Of a stretch of DNA of 64,000 nucleotides, positions 8,125 through 15,573 are shown piece after piece (the stretch's first letter is position 1; every line of letters starts with the position of its first letter). The position numbers and the translations under genes are program-made. Source of the stretch: Streptomyces rhizoryzae (GTDB taxonomy: Bacteria; Actinomycetota; Actinomycetes; Streptomycetales; Streptomycetaceae); NCBI RefSeq assembly GCF_023155275.1, contig NZ_JALMUV010000015.1:1-64000 (forward strand), written 5' to 3'. The notes under the pieces are model-generated. The model did no database searches. It was given only the letters and a program-made list of their open reading frames with translations, and was not told where the DNA came from.

Positions 8125-10101
8125 TCAGCGCCGCCCGGCCGCCGCGGCCGCGCCGCTGACCGGGCGGTCGCCGTCCGGACGGGACCACCACAGCGCCTCC
8201 CCGCGGGTCAGCCCGGGCAGCCGCTGCTCCGCCGCCCGCACCCGACTCGCCGGAATCACGCCCCTGACCTGCCACGATGTCAAGCCGCCCGCGGTTTCCC
8301 GGATCTCCGCGGCCAGCCCCGCCAGGCATGCGGTGACGGCCGGCAGGGCATCGGCGGGGATCTCCACGTCGAAGGCGTGGCACGGCTCGTAGACCTCGGT
8401 GCCGGCGCGGGCCAGCGCGCGGTCGAGGACGGCGCGGGTCAACCCGCGGAAATCGCCGGCGGTGCTGACCGGGCTCGCAAAACCCGACCGGATCAGCGTC
8501 ACCGCGCAGTCGGTGACCGCCCAACCGTGCGGACCGGTGCGGAGCGCGGCGTGCACGGTTTCCTCGATGGCGGCATGGAAAGCGCGGGGGAGCGCGCCCA
8601 GTTCGGTTTCGTACCGGAAGAGGACGCCGCTATTCCGCGGCGCGGGCTCGACCCGCAGTCCGACGGTGGCCCAGAATCCGCCCGGCCCGACCGCCTGCCG
8701 CCCGATCTCCTCGGACGCCTCGCCGACACCGGCCGGCCGTTCCAGGCAGACCGTGCTGCTGGGCTCGAAGACCGCGTCGATCCCGAAGTCGTGCGCCAGC
8801 GTCGCCGCGATGATCTCCTTCTGGATCTCGCCGTGGAGCAGCACCGAGGTGGCGCCGTCCGGTCCCGGGGCGGCGTGCAGGAGCGGGTCCTGCTCGGACA
8901 GCCGCCGCAGCGCCGCGTACAGGCGCGCCGGTGCGCCGGGGGCCGCCTCCCGGGGCCGGACCAGCGTCCGGAACGCCGGGGGCGGGAAGTGCGCGGCGCG
9001 CGGCCCGCCGTCCCGGCCGCCGGGCCCGGTCAGCCGGTCCCCGACCCGCACCTCCGCCAGCCCGCCGAGCCGCCCGATCTCGCCCGCCGCCAGCCGGCCG
9101 GGGCCCTGCTCGGCCCGTCCGACGACCTGGAGCGAGGTGATCCGGCCGGTCAGGGCGAGCGGCGCGCCGTCCGGGCCGTTGCGGTGCAGGGTCACCCGCT
9201 GCCGCGGGGTGAGCGTGCCGGAGAACAGCCGGACCAGGGCGGTCCGCTTCCCGGCCGGGGTGTGCTCGACGGCGAAGACGGTGCCCCGCGGGTCCGCCGG
9301 GTCCGGCCCGGTGCGGGCGTCCGGCGCCGGCCGCAGCAGTGTCGTGATCCCCTCGACCAGGGGCGCGATGCCCTGACCCGTACGGGCGGAACCGAAGTAC
9401 ACCGGGTGCACCAGGCCGGCGCGGGTCTGCTCGGCGAGCGCGGTGCGCAGCTCGCCGGCCGACGGGGCGGGGCCGTCGACGACCCGTGCGAGCAGCGCGT
9501 CGTCGCTGTCGGCGAGCGTCTCGGCGACGCGGGCCCGGAACTCCGGGTCCCCGTCGAGCGATTCCCCTTCGGAGCGGGCCGAGGGGGCGCCGAGGGCCTG
9601 GACGGCCGTCATCGGGACCAGGCGTGGGGCCAGTCTGCGCCGGATGTCGGCGAGCAGCTCGTCCCGCCGCGCACCGGGCCGGTCGATCTTGTTGGCGAAG
9701 AGCAGCACCGGCAGCCCCATCGCGCGCAGCGTCCGCATCAGCACGCGGGTGTGCGCCTGGACGCCCTCGACGGCGGAGAGCACCAGTACGGCACCGTCCA
9801 GCACACCGAGGACGCGCTCGACCTCGGCGACGAAGTCGGTGTGCCCGGGGGTGTCGATGAGGTTGACCTGGGTGGCGCCGGCGGTGAACGAGGCGACCGC
9901 GGAGCGCACGGTGATACCGCGCTGCCGCTCGATGAGTCCGGTGTCCGTCTGGGTGTCGCCCGCGTCCACGCTGCCGAGCCGGCCGATCGCGCCGGTGTCG
10001 TACAGCAGACGCTCGGTCAGGCTGGTCTTACCCGCGTCGACGTGCGCGAGGATGCCGATGTTCAGGGTGTGCGGGGGCTGCTGGGTGTGCTGGGGCTGCA
10101 T
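8125..10101 (-). CDS. otrA: OtrA/TetM-type ribosomal protection GTPase
   Basis: 658 residues, the length of Otr(A). EF-G-like translation GTPase with all G motifs: AHVDAGKT (20-27), RQRGIT (G2), DTPGH (83-87), NKID (G4), followed by EF-G domains II-V; the C-terminal domain IV/V region is retained. Proteins of this family bind the ribosome and eject tetracyclines. Start chosen at ATG 12 nt after GAGG; NIGILAHVD begins 13 residues in. A 46-codon ORF overlaps the start by 74 nt and a 35-bp dyad lies upstream, suggesting attenuation or repression. Very similar paralogues of unknown drug range exist in Streptomyces, so tetracycline resistance is probable but not proven. Confidence 0.85.
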   Translation of the reverse strand: MQPQHTQQPPHTLNIGILAHVDAGKTSLTERLLYDTGAIGRLGSVDAGDTQTDTGLIERQRGITVRSAVASFTAGATQVNLIDTPGHTDFVAEVERVLGVLDGAVLVLSAVEGVQAHTRVLMRTLRAMGLPVLLFANKIDRPGARRDELLADIRRRLAPRLVPMTAVQALGAPSARSEGESLDGDPEFRARVAETLADSDDALLARVVDGPAPSAGELRTALAEQTRAGLVHPVYFGSARTGQGIAPLVEGITTLLRPAPDARTGPDPADPRGTVFAVEHTPAGKRTALVRLFSGTLTPRQRVTLHRNGPDGAPLALTGRITSLQVVGRAEQGPGRLAAGEIGRLGGLAEVRVGDRLTGPGGRDGGPRAAHFPPPAFRTLVRPREAAPGAPARLYAALRRLSEQDPLLHAAPGPDGATSVLLHGEIQKEIIAATLAHDFGIDAVFEPSSTVCLERPAGVGEASEEIGRQAVGPGGFWATVGLRVEPAPRNSGVLFRYETELGALPRAFHAAIEETVHAALRTGPHGWAVTDCAVTLIRSGFASPVSTAGDFRGLTRAVLDRALARAGTEVYEPCHAFDVEIPADALPAVTACLAGLAAEIRETAGGLTSWQVRGVIPASRVRAAEQRLPGLTRGEALWWSRPDGDRPVSGAAAAAGRR

Positions 10102-10168
10102 GGGTGCCGAAGTCCTCGAAAGTCAGCGTCCGGTAGGGGTGCTGGGGTGTTCCGAGGAATCGGCGCAT
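10028..10168 (-). CDS. Possible leader peptide overlapping otrA start
   Basis: A 46-codon ORF starting MRRFLGTPQHPYRTL has a good ribosome site (GGGAG, 7 nt before ATG), better than that of the resistance gene, and overlaps it by 74 nt in another frame. Its terminal part is Pro/His/Arg-rich, as expected of an overlapping frame. Translated leaders with this geometry control several ribosome-protection genes through stalling. Existence as a made peptide is an inference. Confidence 0.4.
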   Translation of the reverse strand: MRRFLGTPQHPYRTLTFEDFGTHAAPAHPAAPAHPEHRHPRARRRG

Positions 10169-10194
10169 GGGCGTGCTCCCGCTCTGAAATCGGC

Positions 10195-10229
10195 AACGAT
10201 CGCCGACCATGATCCGGCCGGCGATCGTT
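10195..10229. promoter_or_regulatory. Large dyad upstream of otrA (operator or leader stem)
   Basis: Arms of 14 nt (AACGATCGCCGACC and GGCCGGCGATCGTT, one mismatch) with a 7-nt centre. On the minus strand the promoter-like TTGCAC, 18 nt, GATCAT overlaps it. It is 27 bp upstream of the leader ORF and could be a repressor site or a stable 5' stem. Confidence 0.55.
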
Positions 10230-10277
10230 TCCGTGCAACTGGTTTTTCCGCCCGCGCGCCGGGCGGTGGTGTCCGCG

Positions 10278-10541
10278 CTAGCGGTTCCGCCCCAGGGTGA
10301 GGCGGTAGAGGATCAGCAGGATGACGGAGCCGACGATGGCGGCGATCCACGTCGACAGGTGGAAGAAGCCGTTGATCGAGTGCACTCCGAAGATCACCTT
10401 GCCGAGCCAGCCGCCCAGCAGGCCGCCGCCGATGCCGATCAGCATGGTGACCAGGCAGCCACCCGGGTCCTTACCCGGCATCAGGGCTTTCGCGATGGCG
10501 CCGGCGATGAGGCCGATCACGGCCCAAGCGATGATTCCCAT
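10278..10541 (-). CDS. GlsB/YeaQ/YmgE family stress membrane protein
   Basis: 87 residues, three hydrophobic segments, with the family pattern MGIIAWAVIGLIAGAIAK, PGKDPGGCLVTMLIGIGGGLLGGWLG and a final helix ending LYRLTLGR. These small inner-membrane proteins (transglycosylase-associated family name only) are induced by stress in many bacteria; no enzymatic activity is known. Ribosome site AGGAGGGTG lies just before the ATG. Full family length. Confidence 0.9.
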   Translation of the reverse strand: MGIIAWAVIGLIAGAIAKALMPGKDPGGCLVTMLIGIGGGLLGGWLGKVIFGVHSINGFFHLSTWIAAIVGSVILLILYRLTLGRNR

Positions 10542-10699
10542 GTCCGCACCCTCCTGAAATCCTGTTGTTCTGCGTAAGGACTGGTTCCCCCCATGTGATC
10601 ATTTACGCCGGTCTGCTGCAAATGCGTGACTGGCGCGCGGCCGCCGACGGGCGCGGCCCCAGGCGCCGGCCCCGGCGGGTGCCTTTATGCCTGGGCCGG

Positions 10700-11281
10700 T
10701 CAGCCGTCCGGTGCCTGGTACGAGCGGATCAGACGGGCCAGCTGACGGCCCACCGTGCGCAGGGGTTCGGCGCTGCGGGTGACCTGGGCGGTGACCTCGG
10801 CGCCTTCCAGGGCGGCGAGGACGGTGGCGGCCAGGTCCCGGGCGTCCCCGGCGGCGAAGCCGCAGCGCAGCAGTTTGCCGGCGACCTGCTGTTCCCAGGC
10901 GCGCAGCGCGGCGGCGCACGCCTGCTGGATCGGCGAGTCGGTGCCGAGCGTCTCCAGCGCCGCCGCGGTGACCGGGCAGCCGTCGGTCCAGCCCGACTCC
11001 CGCAGTTCCCGGGCGAGTTGACCGGCGCAGGCGTCCACCGCCGCGGCCGGGTCCGGGTCGCTGTCCAGCGCCTGCTGGAGGAGGGCGGCGAACTCCTGGC
11101 TGCTGTGCTCGATCGCGGCGACCGCGACGGCCTCCTTCCCGCCGGGGAAGAAGTGGTAGACGGAGCCGAGGGTGGCCTGCGCCTCCTGGGCGATCTGCTT
11201 GATGCCTGTGCCGACATAGCCCTGCCGCTGGAGGAGGCGCGCGGCGGTGACGACGATCCGGTCCCGGGTGCTGGTCTGCAT
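10700..11281 (-). CDS. TetR-family regulator, LmrA/YxaF type
   Basis: 193 residues. HTH within residues 24-45 (GIKQIAQEAQATLGSVYHFFPGGKEAV) and the C-terminal CPVTAAALET segment typical of the LmrA/YxaF subgroup. Two identical 18-bp operators lie between this gene and the divergent reductase, one close to each promoter. The start ATG was chosen because frame-open sequence upstream runs across the operators. Probably represses itself and the reductase until an electrophile or hydrophobic ligand binds. Confidence 0.87.
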   Translation of the reverse strand: MQTSTRDRIVVTAARLLQRQGYVGTGIKQIAQEAQATLGSVYHFFPGGKEAVAVAAIEHSSQEFAALLQQALDSDPDPAAAVDACAGQLARELRESGWTDGCPVTAAALETLGTDSPIQQACAAALRAWEQQVAGKLLRCGFAAGDARDLAATVLAALEGAEVTAQVTRSAEPLRTVGRQLARLIRSYQAPDG

Positions 11282-11305
11282 GGGGACACGGTACCGAGTG
11301 CTGAG

Positions 11306-11323
11306 TAGAGCGTTCGTTCTAGC
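11306..11323. promoter_or_regulatory. Operator copy 1 of TetR/reductase pair
   Basis: TAGAGCGTTCGTTCTAGC; arms TAGAGCG/CGTTCTA match in six of seven positions. Identical to the copy at 11353. It lies 24 bp upstream of the TetR start codon. Confidence 0.8.
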
Positions 11324-11352
11324 GATGTGGTAGCTTCTCCGCACGCTCTGGA

Positions 11353-11370
11353 TAGAGCGTTCGTTCTAGC
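11353..11370. promoter_or_regulatory. Operator copy 2 of TetR/reductase pair
   Basis: Second exact copy of the 18-bp sequence at 11306-11323, 47 bp away, 65 bp upstream of the reductase start codon. The LmrA/YxaF subgroup binds TAGA...TCTA palindromes of this kind. Confidence 0.8.
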
Positions 11371-11435
11371 TAATTTTCCAGTGCCGTCGCGGTGCCCGTC
11401 ATGGGCCGCCGTGCGGTCGATCGGGAGGGGTTGCA

Positions 11436-12368
11436 ATGGGTGTGCAGGCAGGTCAGGGCGTTTCCGTGGAGCGCGTGGCGGAGGCGGCCGCGCGGCGGTC
11501 GGTCACCGTGATCGGGCTCGGTCCGATGGGCCAGGCGATGGCCGGCGCGTTCCTGGACCAGGGGTACGAGGTCACCCTGTGGAACCGCACGGCGTCCCGG
11601 GCGGACGCCCTGGTGGCCCGCGGCGCCGTCCGCGCGCCGGGCGTCGCCGAGGCGCTGGCCGCCGGCGAACTGGTGGTGCTCAGTCTCACCGACTACGACG
11701 CGATGTACGCCGTACTGGAGCCGGCGGCCGCCGCGCTGGCCGGCCGGGTGCTGGTCAATCTCACCTCGGACACCCCCGAGAAGGCGCGGGCCGCCGCGCG
11801 CTGGGCGGACGGCCACGGCGCGGTCCAGCTCACCGGCGGCGTCACCGTCCCGCCCTCGGGTATCGGCCGGCCCGAGTCGGTCACGTTCTACAGCGGGCCG
11901 CGCGAGGTGTTCGACGCCTGCCGGCCGGTGCTGGAGGTGATCACCGGCGCCCCCGACCACCGCGGCGAGGACCCGGGACTGGCGGCCCTCTTCTACCAGT
12001 TGGGCATGGTGATGTTCTGGACCTCGATGCTCGGTTACTGGCAGGCGGTGGCCCTCGCCGACGCCAACGGGCTGACGGCGGCCGACATCCTGCCGCACGC
12101 CACCGAGACCGCGAACTCCCTGCCGGGCTTCTTCGCCTTCTACGCCGAGCGCCTCGACGCCGGTCGGCACCAGGGCGATGTGGACCGCCTGGCGATGGGA
12201 CTGGCGAGCGTCGAACACGTCCTGCACACCCACGCCGACGCGGGCGTCGACACGTCCCTGCCGGCCGCGGTCGTCGACCTCTTCCGGCGCGGTGTGCGGG
12301 CCGGGCACGGCGCGGACAGCTTCTCGGCCCTGGTCGAGCTGCTGAAGGCCCCTGAGGGCGAGGGCTGA
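11436..12368 (+). CDS. NADPH-dependent imine reductase-like oxidoreductase
   Basis: 310 residues with an N-terminal Rossmann domain (VTVIGLGPMGQAMAGAFLDQG, about 23-43; NRTASRAD marks NADPH preference) and a helical C-terminal domain whose FYQLGMVMFWTSMLGYWQAVALADANG stretch corresponds to the imine-reductase active-site helix. Related to 6-phosphogluconate/3-hydroxyisobutyrate dehydrogenases. Natural substrates of these enzymes are mostly unknown. ATG follows GGGAGGGG. Controlled by the divergent TetR through the 11353 operator; a strong terminator follows. Confidence 0.85.
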   Translation: MGVQAGQGVSVERVAEAAARRSVTVIGLGPMGQAMAGAFLDQGYEVTLWNRTASRADALVARGAVRAPGVAEALAAGELVVLSLTDYDAMYAVLEPAAAALAGRVLVNLTSDTPEKARAAARWADGHGAVQLTGGVTVPPSGIGRPESVTFYSGPREVFDACRPVLEVITGAPDHRGEDPGLAALFYQLGMVMFWTSMLGYWQAVALADANGLTAADILPHATETANSLPGFFAFYAERLDAGRHQGDVDRLAMGLASVEHVLHTHADAGVDTSLPAAVVDLFRRGVRAGHGADSFSALVELLKAPEGEG

Positions 12369-12393
12369 CGGGCCTCCCGGGGGAGGGCTCCGG

Positions 12394-12427
12394 CCCCGCG
12401 CCTCCACCCGGCGGTGGAGGCGCGGGG
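12394..12427 (+). terminator. Terminator hairpin after the reductase gene
   Basis: Perfect 15-bp stem (CCCCGCGCCTCCACC and its complement) with a CGGC tetraloop, 25 bp after the stop codon. Confidence 0.8.
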
Positions 12428-12548
12428 TGGAGCGCGGCGGGCGGGTTTCCGGTCCCGGGGCCGATGCCGCTCCACCCGCCCGGCTCCTAGCGTCGTACCA
12501 GGTCGTCGTCGTACCGGACCGCCCGGTACCGCACATCTGGAGGCCGCC

Positions 12549-13250
12549 GTGGAGACCGTGCAGACCACACCCGTCCGGACACCCGCCGACCGGCCCCGCG
12601 GGGCGCGGCGGTGGCACGCGCTCGGCCTGCCGCTCGCCGTCGACGTGGCGCTGCCGCTGGCCCTGTACTACCTGCTGCGGGCGCAGGGCGCAGCCCCGTG
12701 GCTGGCGCTGCTGCTGAGCGGTGCGGTACCGGCGGCGCACGCGCTGGGCGCCGCCGTCCTGCGGCGGCGGGTCGAGGTCTTCGACCTCCTCGTGGTCGTG
12801 CTGCTGGCGGTGTCGGCGGGGCTGTCGGCGTTCAGCGGCAGCCCCCGGGTGCTGCTGCTGAAGGACGCCGGGATCCCCGCCGCCCTGGGCCTGTGGATCC
12901 TGGGCACGCTCTGCGCGGCCCGCCCGTTCCCGTTCCACTTCGGGCGGCGGCTGCGCGGGCCGGACGGCGCGCGGGCGGCCGAGCGTGCCTGGCGCGAACT
13001 CCCGCAATTCCGCGCCGCGTTGCGGAGGATGACCGTGCTGTGGGGCGGTGCGCAGCTGCTCGACGCGGCGCTGAGCGCGGTGTGGGCGCTGACCCTGCCG
13101 GTGGACGTGGTGCCGGTACTCGGCCGGTGCCAGTCACTGGCCGTCCTCGGCGCGGTGGTGGTGCTGACGGTGCGCCGCAGCCGGACGTTCCGGGCCCGGT
13201 ACGGGGTCCCGCTGTTCGGCGTCCCGGCACCGGACGCGGCCGGGAGCTGA
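12549..13250 (+). CDS. VC0807-like integral membrane protein
   Basis: 233 residues from a GTG start 5 nt after GGAGG. Six hydrophobic segments, with polar signatures LLRAQGAAPWLALLLSGAVPAAHALG, FSGSPRVLLLKDAGIPAALGLWILGTL and a conserved RPFPFHFGR loop. This fits the VC0807 family (distantly like septation protein A), whose biochemical role is unknown. Monocistronic between a terminator and a small secreted protein gene. Confidence 0.7.
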   Translation: METVQTTPVRTPADRPRGARRWHALGLPLAVDVALPLALYYLLRAQGAAPWLALLLSGAVPAAHALGAAVLRRRVEVFDLLVVVLLAVSAGLSAFSGSPRVLLLKDAGIPAALGLWILGTLCAARPFPFHFGRRLRGPDGARAAERAWRELPQFRAALRRMTVLWGGAQLLDAALSAVWALTLPVDVVPVLGRCQSLAVLGAVVVLTVRRSRTFRARYGVPLFGVPAPDAAGS

Positions 13251-13335
13251 TGACACGTCAGGGCCGGCGGCGTCACGGGGCGGCGGGTGGGTCGTTGGAC
13301 CGGACGACACCCTCTTCCTCCCCTAGGAGCGATGC

Positions 13336-13683
13336 ATGAACTCCCCTGTGAGCACGGGCGGTCGGCGCCGCGGGCGGGCCGCGGCGGCCGTGGCGCTGGC
13401 GATGGGCGCGGTCCTGATGGCATCGGCGGCCGCCGGCGCCGCCGACCTCGGCATGATCCTCTACACCACCCCGCAGGGCAAGAAGGCCACCCTGAGCCAA
13501 CCCCTGCCGGGCCACTGCTACACCCTCGCCGGGTCCGGCAGCACCGCCAACCTCTCCCTGGTGGGCAAGTCCGCGCACTTCTACGCCAAGCCGCACTGCG
13601 CCGGCGCGCCGGTCGCCGACCTCGGCCCCGGCAAGCGGCGCGACCTGCGCTTCGCGTCCCTGCGCCTGGACGCCGACCAGTAG
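13336..13683 (+). CDS. Small secreted Cys-pair protein
   Basis: 115 residues. A basic start with RRRGR, a hydrophobic core and an AGAA cleavage region near residue 36 form a signal peptide. The mature 79 residues carry two Cys (GHCYTLAG and KPHCAGAP) and resemble small beta-rich exported proteins of Streptomyces; no named family recognised. Ribosome site AGGAG lies 7 nt before ATG. Confidence 0.75.
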   Translation: MNSPVSTGGRRRGRAAAAVALAMGAVLMASAAAGAADLGMILYTTPQGKKATLSQPLPGHCYTLAGSGSTANLSLVGKSAHFYAKPHCAGAPVADLGPGKRRDLRFASLRLDADQ

Positions 13684-14099
13684 CGCTCCGCCCGGACCTG
13701 CCGCGCATCACGTTCAAGGCCGTGGACGACCGGTGGCTGCCGGGCGCGGTGCGTTGACGCACGACCGGTGGAACCCGCTCGGCACCCTTGCCGCCTGCGG
13801 GTGGGAAGCCGGGGCGCCCGCGGACCTGGACGCGTCGGCAACGGCTCGTCGGCAGAAGGCGAGCGATGGGTGACTGGCGGCCACGGCCTCAGCTGCTCGC
13901 CGCGGCAGGGCCGACCACCGGTCCCTTACGTGGCGGTCGAGCAGGGACAGCATCCCCTGTCCCTGCTCGCACCTGCCGACCGGCGGCACGGCAGCCCCCG
14001 GTACGCCAGCCGCAGACCGCCCTGCGCCCCGGTCCCGGGGCTGTCTGCCGCCCAGGGAACTCAGGTGGCCTCGGCGCACGATCCGGCTAGAGTCGGGCG
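13684..14099. other. Gene-free stretch with terminator and possible gene remnant
   Basis: No convincing gene. Codons at 13686-13757 read LRPDLPRITFKAVDDRWLPGAVR then stop in the plus direction, protein-like but without a start, so possibly a remnant. A terminator hairpin is at 13938-13969; the right end holds the promoter of the next gene. Confidence 0.4.
13938..13969. terminator. Hairpin terminator
   Basis: Perfect 13-bp stem CGAGCAGGGACAG / CTGTCCCTGCTCG with a 6-nt loop, no T-run, in the gap between two plus-strand genes. Confidence 0.65.
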
Positions 14100-14597
14100 A
14101 TGCCCGAGCTGAAGCGGCTGCGCGCCGACCACGCCCCGGCGGTCCTGGCCTTCGAGCTGGCGAACCGCACCTACTTCGCCGCCTCGATCCCCGACCGCGG
14201 CGACGACTTCTTCGACCGGTTCACTGACCGGCACAACGCCGCGCTGGCCGAGCAGGAGGCGGACATCTGCGCCTTCTATGTGCTCGTCGCCGGGGACGGC
14301 TCGGTACTCGGCAGGTTCAACCTGTACGACCTGGAGGACGGCACGGCCAGACTCGGCTACCGGGTCGCGGAGCGGGTCGCCGGCCGCGGCGTGGCGACCG
14401 CGGCCGTCCGGGAGTTGTGCCGGACCGCGCCTGGGCGGCACGGCCTGCGCACCCTGCGGGCGGCCACCTCCCACGACAACGTCGCGTCTCAGAAAGTCTT
14501 GACCAAGACCGGGTTCGTCCCGGTTGGCCCTGCCGCCCCGGCCGATCTGGGCGGCACGTCAGGCACCTGGTACCAGCGCGAGCTCCGGCCGTCCTAG
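14100..14597 (+). CDS. GNAT acetyltransferase, RimJ/RimL type
   Basis: 165 residues with the RimJ/RimL pattern: FYVLVAGDGSVLGRFNLYDLEDGTARLGYRVAERVAGRGVATAAVREL (acetyl-CoA motif A, about 58-105) and TSHDNVASQKVLTKTGF (motif B). Acetylates an amino group of a protein terminus or small molecule; target unknown. A TAGAGT box ends 6 nt before the ATG and there is no ribosome site, so the mRNA is probably leaderless. Convergent with the oxidase gene at 14691. Confidence 0.85.
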   Translation: MPELKRLRADHAPAVLAFELANRTYFAASIPDRGDDFFDRFTDRHNAALAEQEADICAFYVLVAGDGSVLGRFNLYDLEDGTARLGYRVAERVAGRGVATAAVRELCRTAPGRHGLRTLRAATSHDNVASQKVLTKTGFVPVGPAAPADLGGTSGTWYQRELRPS

Positions 14598-14619
14598 CGG
14601 CCGGGCCGGAGCCGGCCGC
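14597..14619. terminator. Hairpin between convergent genes
   Basis: GCGGCCGG / CCGGCCGC, 8-bp perfect stem with a 7-nt loop, immediately after the GNAT stop codon. Confidence 0.55.
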
Positions 14620-14678
14620 CAGACATGACGATACGAGCTGTGGCCGGAGTGCGGGGAGCGGCGCGCGCCCGCTTCGGC

Positions 14679-14702
14679 TCAGCCGTTGATTCAGCCGTTG
14701 AT
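14679..14702 (-). repeat. 12-bp tandem duplication containing the stop codon
   Basis: TCAGCCGTTGAT occurs twice in tandem. On the minus strand the oxidase gene ends D-I-N-G-stop and then, still in frame, reads I-N-G-stop again. Same pattern as at 28671, 41961, 44254 and 56452. Confidence 0.9.
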
Positions 14703-15149
14703 GTCGAGTGCTGTTCCGTACAGGCGTTCCACCTTCAACCGGATGACCACGCGGCGTTCGGCGACCGACTGCTTCAGGAAGGCGTCTTCGTCGTCCGGCT
14801 TCGCGGCCAGCGGGATCATTCCGAGCAGTTCCCGGCCGACCGCATCGCCGGGAACCGTCGTGGGCTCGGAGACTTCGGCCTCGCCCTCGGCGACGGCGAA
14901 CGACCACACGTCGCCGCCCTGCACATGCAGTGAGGCGCGCGGATCGCGCCGCAGGTGCCCGACCTTGACGCGGTCGGCCGTCGTGGAGAACCGCACGGTG
15001 CGGGATGCGGGGCCCCAGCTGTAGAGCATGGTGGTCAGGTGCGGGTGGCCGCTGCGCTTGACGGTGGCGAGCGTGCCGAACTGCTGCGTGCCGAGGAGGT
15101 GGGAGAGGGCGTCGTCGGACAGTGGGCGAGGTGCTGGTCCTTGGGTCAT
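14691..15149 (-). CDS. Pyridoxamine-oxidase-fold, F420/flavin-dependent oxidoreductase
   Basis: 152 residues, split beta-barrel. Motifs: FGTLATVKRSGHPHLTTMLYSW (residues about 24-45), VKVGHLRRDPRASLHVQGGDVWSFAVAEGEAEVSE and a C-terminal VVIRLKVERLYG. This is the PPOX-class TIGR03618-like group, often using F420. It probably reduces small quinone- or biliverdin-like compounds in the cytoplasm; substrate unknown. Start taken at MTQGPAP; upstream codons lack coding character. No ribosome site is seen, so initiation may be leaderless. Confidence 0.8.
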   Translation of the reverse strand: MTQGPAPRPLSDDALSHLLGTQQFGTLATVKRSGHPHLTTMLYSWGPASRTVRFSTTADRVKVGHLRRDPRASLHVQGGDVWSFAVAEGEAEVSEPTTVPGDAVGRELLGMIPLAAKPDDEDAFLKQSVAERRVVIRLKVERLYGTALDING

Positions 15150-15573
15150 GACGTGATCAACACACCTGGCCGCCCCAGCATTTCGTGCATGCTGCATGCC
15201 CCCTGCTCACCTTCGCCACGGCGCGGGGGCGGCCCGCCGGCCGTGCGCCGCCGGTGGATGCGGCAGGGCAGGGGGAGGGCAGGGCCGAAGAGCCTGGCAT
15301 GATCGCGCGGAGGGTGGGCAGACGGTACGTGGCCCCGGCTGGTTGCTCCCGTTCCGGCCGGGGACCGTTCATCGCCGCTGCCGCGGTCAGCGGGCGGCGG
15401 ACTGCGCCGGCAGGGCCGCCAGGGCGTTCTCCCGACCTCGCCGAGCAGCTCGGTAGCGAAGGTGTTCGTTACGAACAGGTGCGTTCACTGGATGAACGCC
15501 TTCGCCGAGTGGTACGTCATCGAGGCGTACGTCATGCGGGGAGAGGGAGGGGGAGTGCGGCCTGCGGGCCGGT
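15150..15573. other. Gene-free stretch with a nested dyad
   Basis: Open frames in both directions are biased only by base composition and no start/ribosome-site pair is convincing. The notable content is the branched dyad at 15449-15509 and, next to it, a 9-mer GTACGTCAT occurring at 15512 and 15527. Confidence 0.5.
15449..15509. other. Compact three-way-junction dyad (possible structured RNA or site)
   Basis: Outer stem CTCG..GCGAAG pairs with CTTCGC..CGAG (10 bp with a 3-nt bulge). It encloses two perfect hairpins: TGTTCG-TTA-CGAACA (15463-15477) and GCGTTCA-CTGGA-TGAACGC (15481-15499), separated by GGT. It lies 65 bp beyond the end of the GH25 gene. It could be an RNA element, a recombination or binding site, or chance in a decayed gene. 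Confidence 0.45.

Noticed and set aside
13714..14079. Possible 121-codon minus-strand gene
   Set aside because: Runs through a terminator hairpin and has no ribosome site or protein-like pattern.
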